Assembly (NCBI RefSeq): GCF_900113035.1
Contig: NZ_FONX01000007.1
Location: 62,001-126,000, forward strand
Direction of reading: 5' to 3'
DNA: 64,000 nucleotides
DNA from: Paracidovorax wautersii
GTDB taxonomy: Bacteria > Pseudomonadota > Gammaproteobacteria > Burkholderiales > Burkholderiaceae_C
Within the stretch, counting starts at the first letter, position 1, and every line of letters starts with the position of its first letter. Of the stretch, positions 49,755-59,372 are shown piece by piece. The notes under the pieces are model-generated. The model was not told the DNA's origin and made no database searches. It saw only the letters and a program-made list of their open reading frames with translations. A program made the position numbers and the translations under genes.

Positions 49755-51536
49755 TTGAAAGACTTGAAAATCACGACCCGGCTTGCGCTGGGCTTTGCGC
49801 TCATCCTGCTCATCATGTTCCTCATGAACATGCGGGGCCTCTCCAGCATGGGCGTCATGGTGCGCTCCGTGAAGAGCGTTTCTTCCGAGTCGCTGGTCAA
49901 GGAGCGGCTCATCAGCGACTGGGCACGGACCATCCATGTGGCCGTGCAGCGCACCAAGGCGGTCGTGCTCAGCAACGACACGTCGCTGAACGACGCATTC
50001 GCGAAAGAGGCCGCAGCGTCGTCGCAGCAGTCTTCCGAGTTGCTCAAGCGCATCCAGGCGCTGCTGGAGACCGATCAGGAGAAGGCGCTGATGGCCGACA
50101 TCCAGAAGGCGCGCACCGGCTACCTCGCGGCGCGCGATGCGATCTACAAGGCCAAGCGCGAAGGGCGCACGGACGAGGTGCAGAGCCTCTTCGCGCAGCA
50201 GTTCCAGCCGGAAACCCTGCGCTTCCTCGACGCGGTGCAGAAGCTGCTGGACGTGCAGCGCGCGGACATCGACAGCGCGCTGGGCGAGGTCGAAGTCGGC
50301 TACGGAGAGACGCGAGTGGCCGTGATCATCGCCACCCTGCTGGCCTTGGCGGTGGGCGGCGGCGTCGGCTGGTGGATCGCGCGCAGCATCACGCGCCCGC
50401 TGGGCGAGGCGGTGCGCGTGGCCCGCGCCGTGGCGGCGAACGACCTGACCAGCGAGATCGCCCCGGGTGGCCGCGACGAGCCCGGGCAGATGCTGCAGGC
50501 GCTGCGCCAGATGAACGACAACCTGCTCCAGGTCACCAGCCGCGTGCGCGAAGGCGCGGACCAGATCGCCGTCGCCGCGCGCGAGATCGATTCGGGCAAC
50601 CAGGACCTCTCCGCCCGCACCGAGCGCCAGGCCAGCGCCCTGCAGCAGACGGCGGCCTCCATGGAGGAGCTGACCAGCGCCGTGCGCCAGAACGCCGACA
50701 GCGCGCGGCAGGCCACGCAGCTCGCCTCCCAGGCATCGCAGGTGGCGGGCGAGGGCGGCAAGGCGGTGGCCGAGGTGGTGCAGACCATGGGCGCCATCGA
50801 TGCGTCTTCGCGCAAGATCGCCGACATCATCGGCGTGATCGACGGCATCGCCTTCCAGACCAACATCCTGGCGCTGAACGCGGCCGTGGAAGCGGCCCGC
50901 GCCGGCGAGCAGGGCCGGGGCTTCGCCGTGGTGGCGGGCGAAGTGCGCTCGCTGGCCCAGCGCAGCGCCGAGGCCGCCAAGGACATCAAGACGCTGATCG
51001 GCGACTCGGTGGCAAAGGTGGACCAGGGCTCGCAGCAGGTGGCGCAAGCCGGCCGCACCATGGAGACCGTGGTGGACAGCATCCGCCGCGTGGCCGACAT
51101 CATGGGCGAGATCAGCGCCGCGACCGTCGAGCAGAGCTCCGGCATCGAGCAGGTGAGCCAGGCCGTCGGCCAGATGGACCAGGTGACGCAGCAGAACGCG
51201 GCGCTGGTCGAAGAAGCCGCGGCTGCGGCCAGTTCGCTCAAGTCGCAGGCGGCCATGCTGTCCGATCTGGTGGCGCTGTTCAAGTTGCGCGATGGCGGCC
51301 GGGCTGCGGCGTACCAGCCCCAGGCCGTGCCCGCTGCCGCGCCGGCGGCTGTTCCGGCCCCGGCGAGGTTCCCGTCGAAGGCGCCGGCCGTTGCGGCCAA
51401 GCCCGCAGCACGCCCTGCCGCCGCGCCGGCACTGCCGGGCCGCGCTGCAGCACCTGCAGCACCCAAGCCCGCTCCGGCACCGGCACCCAGCGCACGCAAG
51501 GCTGCGGGCGGCGATGACGACTGGGAAACCTTCTGA
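49755..51536 (+). CDS. Methyl-accepting chemotaxis protein with C-terminal WETF tether
   Basis: A transmembrane chemoreceptor of 593 residues from TTG 49755, eight bases after GGGAG; ATG 49731 is an alternative. It has an N-terminal TM helix ([17 protein letters not shown]), a periplasmic four-helix-bundle sensor (about residues 30-190, rich in Gln/Glu/Lys), a second TM helix ([25 protein letters not shown]), a HAMP domain, and a signalling hairpin with the tip [41 protein letters not shown] (position 2 is Lys here). A long Ala/Pro linker ends DDDWETF, a pentapeptide that recruits CheR/CheB. The ligand is unknown. Confidence 0.92.
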   Translation: MKDLKITTRLALGFALILLIMFLMNMRGLSSMGVMVRSVKSVSSESLVKERLISDWARTIHVAVQRTKAVVLSNDTSLNDAFAKEAAASSQQSSELLKRIQALLETDQEKALMADIQKARTGYLAARDAIYKAKREGRTDEVQSLFAQQFQPETLRFLDAVQKLLDVQRADIDSALGEVEVGYGETRVAVIIATLLALAVGGGVGWWIARSITRPLGEAVRVARAVAANDLTSEIAPGGRDEPGQMLQALRQMNDNLLQVTSRVREGADQIAVAAREIDSGNQDLSARTERQASALQQTAASMEELTSAVRQNADSARQATQLASQASQVAGEGGKAVAEVVQTMGAIDASSRKIADIIGVIDGIAFQTNILALNAAVEAARAGEQGRGFAVVAGEVRSLAQRSAEAAKDIKTLIGDSVAKVDQGSQQVAQAGRTMETVVDSIRRVADIMGEISAATVEQSSGIEQVSQAVGQMDQVTQQNAALVEEAAAAASSLKSQAAMLSDLVALFKLRDGGRAAAYQPQAVPAAAPAAVPAPARFPSKAPAVAAKPAARPAAAPALPGRAAAPAAPKPAPAPAPSARKAAGGDDDWETF

Positions 51537-51590
51537 ACTTCTTCCGACGGCGGGCTGACGAGCCCTGCGCGGTCGTCGGCAGTCTCTGAC

Positions 51591-51630
51591 GCGGGGAGCA
51601 GGCGCCAAGACGCCGCGCTCCCCGCGCCTT
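51591..51630 (+). terminator. Probable terminator after the first chemoreceptor gene
   Basis: GCGGGGAGC (51591-51599) pairs with GCTCCCCGC (51617-51625), with an inner GGCG/CGCC stem. The trailing tract is only weakly T-rich (gccttctt). Confidence 0.6.
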
Positions 51631-51802
51631 CTTGCGGTGCTGCTCTCTCTCCCCTGGATCACGGTGGTGCCCGCCGCTGGTGTAACTACCGAGTAATCCG
51701 CACCGTGCTTCATGCACCATGGCTGCAGCCGCTCAACGCAGATGGCGGTCCTGGGAGGCCGTCAACAGGCTCCGCAACCAACGCAACAAGAGGCAGTCCG
51801 CT

Positions 51803-53416
51803 ATGTCCCGATCTCTGGGTATCGTCCACAAGCTGTGGATCGCCGTCGCCACCCTGGTGGTGATGCTCTCCTTGGTATTCGGCGTGGCGGGAGCGCTGTA
51901 TCAGCGCGAACAGGCGCGGACCGAGGCCGCGCGCGACCAGATGGCGCAGCGCACCCAGCTGGCGCTGAGCTGGGCGGGGCTGACGGAAACCAATGCAGCC
52001 CGCACCCTGGCGCTGGCGCTGACGGCGGAACCCGTGCTGGAGGCGCAGTTCAAGCCCTTGATCGCTGCGACGTCGGCCCGTATTTCCGAAGCCCAGAAAA
52101 AGCTCGCCGGCATGGAGCTTTCGGAGCAGGACAAGGCCCACATGGAGCGGATCGCCAAGGCACGCCAGGCCACGCTGGATCTGCGCGCCGAGGTCGGCCG
52201 GCTGTCGGCCGCCGGCATGAAGGACGACGCGCGGGCCGTGGTGCTGCAGCGCTATCAGCCGGCGGTGGCCGACTACCTGCAGCTGCTGCGCGATTTCGCG
52301 CAGATGCAGGCCGACGCTGCCGACGCGCTCCAGGCGCACTCGGCCGCGTCGCTGCGCCGCATCCTGCTGGGCGCGGCTGCGGGCCTCGCGCTGCTGCTGG
52401 TGGGCATCGTCGCTGGCGGCAGGCTGCTGATCCGGGGCATCCAGAAGCCGCTGGCCGAAGCCAATGCCGTGGCCGCACGCATCGCCAGCGGCGACCTGGC
52501 CTCGCCGGTGCCCGAAGGCGGGGGCGATGAGTTCGGCGAGCTCCTGCGCTCGCTCGGCCGGATGGCCGAAGCGCTCGACGGCGTGGTGCGGCAGGTGCGC
52601 CAGAGCACCGACAGCATCGCCATCGCCAGCGCGGAAATCGCCACGGGCAACCAGGACCTGTCGGCGCGCACCGAGCAGACCTCCAGCAGCCTGCAGGCCA
52701 CCGCATCGGCGATGGACCAGTTCACCAGCACCCTGCAGCAGAGCGCGGGCAGCGCGCAGCAGGCCAGCGGGCTGGCGGCCAACGCCCGCAGCGTGGCCCA
52801 GCGCGGCGGCGACGTCGTCACGCAGGTGGTCGCCACCATGGATGACATCCACCAGAGCAGCCGCAAGATCGCCGACATCATCGGCGTGATCGACGGCATC
52901 GCCTTCCAGACCAACATCCTGGCGCTCAATGCCGCCGTGGAGGCGGCGCGCGCGGGCGAGCAGGGCCGGGGCTTCGCCGTGGTGGCCAGCGAGGTCCGCA
53001 CGCTGGCGCAGCGCAGCGCCACGGCCGCACGGGAGATCAAGCAGTTGATCGGCACCTCGGTCGAGCGCGTGGAGGCCGGCAGCCAGCTGGTGCACGACGC
53101 GGGAACGACCATGCAGGAGATCGTGCGCTCGGTGCAGCACGTCAACGACATGATCGGCGAGATCACCGCCGCGGCCTCCGAGCAGAGCGCGGGCGTCGGC
53201 CAGGTGAACCAATCCGTGGGCCAGCTGGATCAGATGACGCAGCAGAACGCCGCGCTGGTGGAGGAAAGCGCCGCCGCGGCCCAGAGCCTGCGCGAGCAGG
53301 CCGAGCACCTGGCGCGCACGGTGTCGGTCTTCAAGCTGCGCTCCATGCCCGGACAGGCCGGCGTGGCCTTGCCCCCGCTGCCTGCGCAGGGCGCGCGCCG
53401 CAGGCTCGCGGCCTGA
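51803..53416 (+). CDS. Methyl-accepting chemotaxis protein without tether pentapeptide
   Basis: A 537-residue chemoreceptor from ATG 51803 (ribosome-binding site AAGAGG). TM1 is [23 protein letters not shown]; the periplasmic helical sensor spans residues about 40-185; TM2 is [24 protein letters not shown]; then HAMP and the signalling hairpin. The core is the same class as the upstream receptor, sharing 65 identical nucleotides at the hairpin tip, but the periplasmic domains differ and the C-terminus ends GARRRLAA with no WETF-type tail. It would depend on other receptors for adaptation enzymes. Two receptors in tandem suggest duplication followed by sensor divergence. Confidence 0.91.
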   Translation: MSRSLGIVHKLWIAVATLVVMLSLVFGVAGALYQREQARTEAARDQMAQRTQLALSWAGLTETNAARTLALALTAEPVLEAQFKPLIAATSARISEAQKKLAGMELSEQDKAHMERIAKARQATLDLRAEVGRLSAAGMKDDARAVVLQRYQPAVADYLQLLRDFAQMQADAADALQAHSAASLRRILLGAAAGLALLLVGIVAGGRLLIRGIQKPLAEANAVAARIASGDLASPVPEGGGDEFGELLRSLGRMAEALDGVVRQVRQSTDSIAIASAEIATGNQDLSARTEQTSSSLQATASAMDQFTSTLQQSAGSAQQASGLAANARSVAQRGGDVVTQVVATMDDIHQSSRKIADIIGVIDGIAFQTNILALNAAVEAARAGEQGRGFAVVASEVRTLAQRSATAAREIKQLIGTSVERVEAGSQLVHDAGTTMQEIVRSVQHVNDMIGEITAAASEQSAGVGQVNQSVGQLDQMTQQNAALVEESAAAAQSLREQAEHLARTVSVFKLRSMPGQAGVALPPLPAQGARRRLAA

Positions 53417-53800
53417 ACGCGCTCTCTCGACCGACCGCTTCGGCGGCGAAGCGCTGCGAGGGCTCGGCGATCCGCCCGCCGGACACTGCACGGGCCACCA
53501 GCGCCTAGGGGCTGCCTCGGTCCCAGTTACGCGGAGGGCTCCGACCCTTGCAATGGCTGCTGCTTCCGCTTTGCGTCTGCGGGGCGCACGCCGGTGGCTG
53601 CCGCGCTGGCCCCCGCCTCGCCGAGCCGCCCGGTTGCCGCAACCCGCGCGGCACCGTCCACTGCCAAGGCCTCGGCGAGCACAGTGCCCGGGTGGCTCCC
53701 TGTCGCTGCATCGTGGTCGCCTGTGCGCAGGCGAGGGCAGCGCACGGGCCTGCTGCAGGCATGGCGATAGCCCGTCTCGATCGGACTCGCCAATTTGGCT
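53417..53800. other. Gene-free GC-rich stretch before the iron operon
   Basis: 384 nt without a credible gene. Open frames here are Arg/Pro-rich and lack start signals, as expected of chance frames in GC-rich DNA. The right end passes abruptly into AT-rich promoter sequence. I see no RNA gene or repeat. Confidence 0.5.
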
Positions 53801-53806
53801 AATGGT

Positions 53807-53821
53807 ATTATTAGTAATAAT
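53807..53821. promoter_or_regulatory. Probable Fur box
   Basis: ATTATTAGTAATAAT is a perfect 15-bp palindrome in an AT-rich patch, followed by tcTTATTcg. It resembles Fur sites built of AATnATTA-type units. It ends 19 nt before the first ATG of an operon of siderophore-uptake type, where Fur repression is expected. Confidence 0.7.
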
Positions 53822-53840
53822 TCTTATTCGTTTTTTGTCT

Positions 53841-54101
53841 ATGTGGGTTGGGGTTTCACTGGCTGTGGTGGGCAGCTGGTTCTTTCTTGGTGCAACGCGG
53901 CGTTCTGAAAGTGCGCTCACAGGCTGGCCTGGCACGCTGTGTGGCGTGGCCGTTGCGGCACTTGCGGCTTGGCAGGTGCACGGCGCAGGGTTCGGCCTGG
54001 CGGTGGCTATCGCGGTGGTGTCGGCCGCGTCCATGCTCGCGCTGCCCTGTCTGAGCTACTGGCGTGCCCTCCGGCGCCGGCCAGCGAAGGGGGCGCGATG
54101 A
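53841..54101 (+). CDS. Small membrane protein of the iron-uptake operon (DUF3325-like)
   Basis: An 86-residue protein with three hydrophobic segments (VGVSLAVVGSWFFLGATRR, WPGTLCGVAVAALAAWQV, FGLAVAIAVVSAASMLALPC) and a basic C-terminus. It resembles the small DUF3325 proteins found beside PepSY and TonB-receptor genes; this assignment is from general form. The start is the ATG at 53841. An upstream in-frame ATG at 53802 would lie at the Fur box and is rejected. The stop overlaps the next ATG (ATGA). Confidence 0.65.
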   Translation: MWVGVSLAVVGSWFFLGATRRSESALTGWPGTLCGVAVAALAAWQVHGAGFGLAVAIAVVSAASMLALPCLSYWRALRRRPAKGAR

Positions 54102-54388
54102 GCCGCAAGGGGCGTGCGCCATCCGCTTCGCGCCATCTGCTGTTCAAGGGCTTGACGGGTTTCCTGCTGGGCTTTCCGCTGGCGCTTTGGCTCAGCTGGC
54201 TGCTCATGTACGGCGGCCTGCTGCCTGGCTTCGTGCCCGTGCGCGACCAAATCGCGATGTGGCTCGCGGTGCTGCTCTGGGCCTGCGCGCCCTGCGTCGC
54301 GTTCCTGGCGGCCAGCCGCGTGCAATGCGCCACGGTCTTCCTGCTGGCGAATGTCGCTGCGTTCGCCGCCTGGAGGGCGCTGCAATGA
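54098..54388 (+). CDS. Small membrane protein of the iron-uptake operon (DUF3649-like)
   Basis: A 96-residue protein with a basic N-terminus and about three hydrophobic segments (FLLGFPLALWLSWLLMY, IAMWLAVLLWACAPCVAFLAA, CATVFLLANVAAFAAW). It looks like the 'iron uptake protein' (DUF3649) group that accompanies PepSY proteins. It overlaps both neighbours by ATGA junctions, so translation of the three genes is coupled. Role unknown; a partner of the PepSY protein is likely. Confidence 0.65.
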   Translation: MSRKGRAPSASRHLLFKGLTGFLLGFPLALWLSWLLMYGGLLPGFVPVRDQIAMWLAVLLWACAPCVAFLAASRVQCATVFLLANVAAFAAWRALQ

Positions 54389-55914
54389 AGGCGCAAACGG
54401 TCAAGGACTATCTGGCGGTCCATACCTGGGTCGGCATTCTGTGCGGCCTGGTGCTCTACGTGGCGTTCTATGCGGGCGCCTTCTCGATGCTGCAAGCGGA
54501 GATCACCCGCTGGACGCAGCCGCCCGCTCCGGCTTCCCGCGCCGTCAGCGGCGATGCCGACCAGCTGGTCAAGGCCTTCTGGGATGCAGAGCCCCATGCC
54601 ACGGGCCGGGTGCGGCTGATCTGGCCGGGCGTTGACAACGCACAGCCCGTGTTGGTGCATCTGGTGCGAGGCAAGGAGGCTGTCGCGTGGCAGCTCGGCA
54701 TCGATGGCCAGCTGCACCGCATGGACGGGATGCCGCGCGAAGACAGCACCAGCGGCAAGTTCGTGGACTACCTGCATCGCAAGGGTGGCTTGCCGCTGCC
54801 CCTCGATGTGGCCGAGCCGATCATCGGCCTCGTCGCCCTGGCCTATGCGCTGGCGCTGGTATCGGGCGTGGTGGTGGTGCTGCCCTCGCTGGCCAAGGAT
54901 CTGTTCCATCTCCGCCTGGGCGCCAACCTCAAGCGCATGTGGCTGGACGTTCACAACCTTCTCGGCGTGGCGAGCCTGCCGTTCCATCTGGTGATCGCCT
55001 TGAGTGCCGCCGTATTCGGCCTGCACGATGTGGTGTACATGGCGCAGGACCGGTTCATCTACCCAGCCGGGCTGGGCCCCACGGTGGCGCGCGACAGCGT
55101 TCCGCGCCCCACGGTGAACCGTGCGGACTGGCTGCCCCCCAGCGAGATCAAGCGCCGCGTGCAGCAGCAGGCGGCGGGCTTCCGGCCGCTGGCGCTGGAC
55201 TACGTGATTCAGCCCCAGGGCACTTCGGCGTTCGTATCCGGCAGCGACGAGCGCCACTTCCAGCGCGCCTCGCGCTACGGCCTCGCCATCGTCGATCTGA
55301 GCAGCGGTGAGATCCATGACCGCAGCTATCTTCCCGGCGCCAGCGGCGCGGTGTCTACCGCGCTGCTCGGCAGCCTGTTCTCGCTGCACTTCGGCAGCTA
55401 TGGCGGGGACACGGTGCGCGTGCTGTATCTGCTGCTGGGTTTTTCCGGCGCGCTGCTTTTCTACACCGGCAACTTGCTGTGGATCGAGACGCGGACGCAA
55501 CGCGCGCGCGTGCCGCAAGAAGCCGCCGTGCGTGAACGGCCCCGCCACGTTCGCATCGTCTCCGCCCTCACGCTGGGCGTGTGCCTCGGGTGTGCCGCTG
55601 CGCTGCCCGCCACGCTGGTGCTCGCGCGCTGGCTGGGCCCGTGGCTGGTCGATCTGAATGGGTTGCACCAGGGCGCGTACTACGCGCTCTTCGGGGGCTG
55701 CATCGCCTGGGCCATCTGGCGCGGCACCGAGCGCGCGGCTCCGGGCCTGCTGTGGTGCGCCGCGTCGTGCAACGCACTGGTGCCGCTGGCCGTGGCGTTG
55801 CGCCCAGGCGCTGACGGCGCTCTGCTCGGCGCGACCTGCACGGCGCTGGCGCTCTTCTTCGCCTGGCAGGCCTGGAGGCTGCGGCCCTCGCCGCCAGGCG
55901 CCGCCCAGCGCTGA
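54385..55914 (+). CDS. PepSY-associated transmembrane protein, putative siderophore-iron reductase
   Basis: A 509-residue inner-membrane protein starting MKAQTVKDYLAVHTWVGILCGLVLYVAFYAGAFSMLQAEI, the typical PepSY_TM opening with the conserved His and Trp. It has a periplasmic region (residues about 45-140), further helices (LVALAYALALVSGVVVVLPSLAKDLFHLR, then WLDVHNLLGVASLPFHLVIALSAAVFGL with paired His), and three more C-terminal helices. The His pairs within helices suggest b-haem or metal binding. Proteins of this class are proposed to reduce ferric siderophores at the inner membrane. It is coupled to the small gene upstream; the TonB-dependent receptor follows 231 nt downstream. Confidence 0.82.
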   Translation: MKAQTVKDYLAVHTWVGILCGLVLYVAFYAGAFSMLQAEITRWTQPPAPASRAVSGDADQLVKAFWDAEPHATGRVRLIWPGVDNAQPVLVHLVRGKEAVAWQLGIDGQLHRMDGMPREDSTSGKFVDYLHRKGGLPLPLDVAEPIIGLVALAYALALVSGVVVVLPSLAKDLFHLRLGANLKRMWLDVHNLLGVASLPFHLVIALSAAVFGLHDVVYMAQDRFIYPAGLGPTVARDSVPRPTVNRADWLPPSEIKRRVQQQAAGFRPLALDYVIQPQGTSAFVSGSDERHFQRASRYGLAIVDLSSGEIHDRSYLPGASGAVSTALLGSLFSLHFGSYGGDTVRVLYLLLGFSGALLFYTGNLLWIETRTQRARVPQEAAVRERPRHVRIVSALTLGVCLGCAAALPATLVLARWLGPWLVDLNGLHQGAYYALFGGCIAWAIWRGTERAAPGLLWCAASCNALVPLAVALRPGADGALLGATCTALALFFAWQAWRLRPSPPGAAQR

Positions 55915-56145
55915 GATCCAAATACCGAGCCCGCTCCCGATTCCGGCCGATTTTCCCTTCCGGGCTGCATTCCCGGCAAAGGCAAAGGCGTAGGCGAGGG
56001 CACTCCGGCGATGCATCGGCAGGCCTTCCTGTCTGCCTGTCTGCCTGCGCGCTGCGACGCCGCCGTGCCTTTGCCTGTGCATGCGCAGGAAACCTGCGGC
56101 GCGGCTCTTCTCTACCGAATGTTCAACCAAGCGAAAGCACTATCC

Positions 56146-58299
56146 ATGCATACCTCTACCCGACGCCGACTCCAGCTCACGCCGATCGCCCTGGCGCTGG
56201 CCGCTTTCGGCACCGGAACGCTCGCGCAGCCGGTTTCGGCGCACAAGGAAGAAGCCGCCTTGCCCACGACGACGGTGCGCAGCAATTACGAACGCGAAGA
56301 CCTGCCGCAGCGAGCGCCCGGCCACAAGGCGGCCTCCGGGGCGCGCCTGGGCATCCTGGGTGCGACTTCCATCATGGATGCGCCGGTGCATGTCAATGCC
56401 TATACGCGTGAGCTGGCCGAGGACTGGTCGGCGCTGACGCTGCAGGACGTGCTCGAAAACGACTCCGCCGTCGTCTTCACGACCAACAAGAACCACATGC
56501 TGCAGAACTTCAACCTGCGCGGCCTGGACATCGGTGCCATCGACATCGCCACCAACGGCCTGTACGGCATCGCTCCGGCCAATGCGGTGCCGATCGAGCT
56601 GTTCGAGCGCGTCGAGGTGCTGCGCGGCCCGAACGTGCTGCTGTCCGGCATGCCCCCGGCATCCAGTGTGGCGGGTACGGTCAACATGGTGACCAAGCGT
56701 GCGCTGGCACAGCCCATCGCCGATCTGACGGTGACCTATGGGTCGCGCTCCTATTTCCAGGCCCATGCCGATCTGGGCAAGCGCTTCGGCGCGGACCAGC
56801 GCCTGGGCGTGCGATTCAATGGTGTCTATGGCGACGGCAAGATGGGCGCCAAGGACGAGAGCCAGAAGCGGCAGGTCGGTGCGCTGGCGCTGGACTATCT
56901 GGGCGATAGCGCACGCTTCTCGCTCGACCTCTACAGCAGCGTCAACCAAATCGACAATGGCAGTCCCGCCATGTTCAGTTTCCTGGGAAGCCCGGCCATT
57001 CGGGGTGTGGGCCGCCTGCTGCCCCCTCCGGACGGAGATGTCAACCTGTTCCGCGGCACCCATGGCAAGTACGACAACAGCGGTGTGCTGGCCCGTGCGG
57101 AGGTGGACTTCAGCCAGCGCTGGCAAGGCTATGCGGCCGTGGGGGGCTCCAGCTCCGAAGGCCGGGGCCTGATGTTCGGCACGCGCGCCATCGTCACCGG
57201 GGCGGACGGCGCCACGCGCGGCGCCGTCTACAACGTGGATACCCGCTCACAGCGCCGCACGGCCGAGGCCGGCGTGATCGGCAAGTTCGACACCGGCGGC
57301 ATCAAGCACCGGCTGCAACTGTCGGCCAACATCCTGCGCATCATCGAGGGCACGAACAACACCCCTTGCTCCTACTGCAATCCCACCAATCTGTACGACC
57401 CGTCCACGCCGGTGTTCCCGCCGGCACCTCCGTGGACGGGCTACGGATCGGCCTGGGTCGCCACCAAGAATGACTTCCGTTCGCTGGCCATCGCAGACAC
57501 CTTGGCTCTTGCGGGCGACACCGTACTGCTGACCGTCGGCGGCCGCCACCAGACGGTGAAGATGCCTTACTCCGGCTACGACGAAAGCCGTTTCTCGCCC
57601 ATGGTCGCCGGCGTGGTGCGCCCCTGGGGAGACAAGATATCGCTGTTCGGCAACTACACCGAAGGACTGGAGCCGGGCGAGGTGGTCGGCGTGGGCTATG
57701 CCAACGAAGGGCAGGCCCTGGCACCCAAGATCACCAAGCAGGTCGAGCTGGGTGTGAAGCTGCAGGCCGGCGAGCTGACCCACACGATCAGTGCCTACCA
57801 GATCAAGCGGCCTTCATTCATCAGCGTCAACGGCGGTGGCGCACTGCCCACCCTGGCCAGCGACGGGGAACAGCGCCTGAACGGGCTGGAATGGAGCGCC
57901 TACGGCAACCTGACGCAGGCGCTCTCGCTGCTGGGCGGCGTCACCCACATCACCTCCGAGCAGCGGAGCACGGGCCGCGACACCTACGGGACGCCGGAGT
58001 GGCGCGCCCGCATCGGCCTGGACTGGCAGACCACGGTGCGGGGCCTGAAGGTCGGAGGCCGGGTGATCTACACCGGCTCGCAATGGTCCGACTCGGGCAA
58101 CAAGCTGCGCCTGCCATCGTGGAACCGCTTCGACCTGAGCGCCAGCTACGCCATGAAGCTGGGCCAAAAGCCGGTGCGCTTCAATGCCAGCGTGGAAAAC
58201 GTGACCGACAAGCGCTACTGGATCGGCACCTTCGGCGATGGCTTCGTCATGCCGGGCGCTCCGCGCACCTTCAAGTTGTCCGCCACGGTGTCGTTCTGA
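56146..58299 (+). CDS. TonB-dependent siderophore receptor
   Basis: A 717-residue outer-membrane receptor. From ATG 56146 (56119 is possible) there is a signal peptide (LTPIALALAAFGTGTLAQ), a TonB-box-like segment (ALPTTTVRS), a plug domain (TLQDVLENDSAVVF, NLRGLDIGAIDI, FERVEVLRGPNVLLSGMPPASSVAGTVNMVTK) and a 22-strand barrel ending in the aromatic signature KLSATVSF. No N-terminal STN signalling domain is present, so it is not a sigma/anti-sigma transducer. A Cys pair in an external-loop-like segment (PCSYCNP, near residue 407) is unusual. Fur control is inferred from the box at 53807. The siderophore is unknown. Confidence 0.9.
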   Translation: MHTSTRRRLQLTPIALALAAFGTGTLAQPVSAHKEEAALPTTTVRSNYEREDLPQRAPGHKAASGARLGILGATSIMDAPVHVNAYTRELAEDWSALTLQDVLENDSAVVFTTNKNHMLQNFNLRGLDIGAIDIATNGLYGIAPANAVPIELFERVEVLRGPNVLLSGMPPASSVAGTVNMVTKRALAQPIADLTVTYGSRSYFQAHADLGKRFGADQRLGVRFNGVYGDGKMGAKDESQKRQVGALALDYLGDSARFSLDLYSSVNQIDNGSPAMFSFLGSPAIRGVGRLLPPPDGDVNLFRGTHGKYDNSGVLARAEVDFSQRWQGYAAVGGSSSEGRGLMFGTRAIVTGADGATRGAVYNVDTRSQRRTAEAGVIGKFDTGGIKHRLQLSANILRIIEGTNNTPCSYCNPTNLYDPSTPVFPPAPPWTGYGSAWVATKNDFRSLAIADTLALAGDTVLLTVGGRHQTVKMPYSGYDESRFSPMVAGVVRPWGDKISLFGNYTEGLEPGEVVGVGYANEGQALAPKITKQVELGVKLQAGELTHTISAYQIKRPSFISVNGGGALPTLASDGEQRLNGLEWSAYGNLTQALSLLGGVTHITSEQRSTGRDTYGTPEWRARIGLDWQTTVRGLKVGGRVIYTGSQWSDSGNKLRLPSWNRFDLSASYAMKLGQKPVRFNASVENVTDKRYWIGTFGDGFVMPGAPRTFKLSATVSF

Positions 58300-58361
58300 G
58301 CCCGGGCTGACGATCTCGCCGTGGATCGCGTCGGCATGCCATCGGCAGGAGCGCGGGCCCC

Positions 58362-58397
58362 GGCCGCTGGCATGGGCGCTGGCACGGGCGCTGGCCC
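58362..58397. repeat. Three tandem 12-bp units
   Basis: Units GGCCGCTGGCAT, GGGCGCTGGCAC and GGGCGCTGGCCC lie in the gap between the receptor gene and the convergent pdxY. It is a short imperfect tandem repeat and may be incidental in GC-rich DNA. Confidence 0.45.
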
Positions 58398-58430
58398 AGG
58401 CAGGCCAGGAGCCTTCGCGTCCTGACGAGG

Positions 58431-59336
58431 TCAGGCCGGAGCGCCGTTCCAGGGCCGGGCCGGGAAGCGCTCTGCCGGCTCGGCGATCTGCTCGCGGCAG
58501 GCCACGAGCGGCAGGTCGCGCTGGCCGGGCACGGTGCGCGCCACCAGCGCGTAGAGGCTGCTCACGGCGCCCGAGACGGCATCGGGCGTGGCCGCGCCGC
58601 GCAGCAGGTGGCCCAGCAGCACGGCGGAGAAAACGTCGCCCATGCCGTTGGGCAGGGGCTGCAGGTCGATGAACGGCGTCTGCACCAGCCAGGCCGCGCC
58701 GGCCGTCACGGCCAGGGTGCCCAGCCGGTCTTCGGGCAGGTCGGGCGTGCGCAGGCTGGTGACCACGACCAGCGCCGGCCCGGTGCCGGGCGCCGTGCCC
58801 AGCAGGGTGCGCGCTGCGGCGATGGCCTCATCGACGGAGGCGAGCGGTGCACCGCCGTGCAGCAGCTCGAATTCGTATTGGTTGGGCGTGATGATGCTGG
58901 CCTGCGCCAGCGCGCGGCGGCGCAGGAATTCGGGAATGCCGGGCCGCACGAAGACGCCCCGGCCCACGTCGCCCATCACCGGATCGCACAGGTAGTGCAG
59001 GCCGGGGCGGGCGGCGCGGATCTCCTGCACGGCCGCGAGGATGGCCTCGCCCACGCCGGCATCGCCCAGGTAGCCCGAGAGCACGGCCTGGCAGCGCGCC
59101 AGCACGCCGCGCGCACGCAGGCCGTCCAGCACGTCGCCGATGTGCGCGGGCGTGAACACCTGGCCCTTGAACTCGCCGTAGCCCGTGTGGTTGGAGAACT
59201 GCACCGTGTGCACCGCCACCGGCTGCAGGCCCAGCAGCTGCAGCGGCAGCACCGCCGCGTCGTTGCCCACGTGCCCGTAGGCGACGTGCGACTGGATGGA
59301 CAGCACCAGGGGCGGCTCGGCGGCGTGCAGGGTCAT
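58431..59336 (-). CDS. pdxY: Pyridoxal kinase PdxY
   Basis: A 301-residue ribokinase-fold enzyme that phosphorylates pyridoxal in vitamin B6 salvage. Typical motifs: LSIQSHVAYGHVGNDAAVLPLQLLG, VQFSNHTGYGEFKGQ, SGYLGDAGVGEAI, LCDPVMGDVGRGVFV, TPNQYEFELLHG and the anion hole with catalytic Asp in LPNGMGDVFSAVLLGHLL. The start is the ATG at 59336. It is 36 nt downstream of the RidA-like gene on the same strand. Confidence 0.93.
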   Translation of the reverse strand: MTLHAAEPPLVLSIQSHVAYGHVGNDAAVLPLQLLGLQPVAVHTVQFSNHTGYGEFKGQVFTPAHIGDVLDGLRARGVLARCQAVLSGYLGDAGVGEAILAAVQEIRAARPGLHYLCDPVMGDVGRGVFVRPGIPEFLRRRALAQASIITPNQYEFELLHGGAPLASVDEAIAAARTLLGTAPGTGPALVVVTSLRTPDLPEDRLGTLAVTAGAAWLVQTPFIDLQPLPNGMGDVFSAVLLGHLLRGAATPDAVSGAVSSLYALVARTVPGQRDLPLVACREQIAEPAERFPARPWNGAPA

Positions 59337-59372
59337 GGCGGGTGGCCAGGGGCTTGGGCGGTGGTCAGGCGC

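Noticed and set aside
53553-53840. Upstream extension of the first iron-operon gene
   Set aside because: The extension is Arg/Pro-rich and would run the coding region through the Fur box. The ATG at 53841 starts the hydrophobic protein cleanly.
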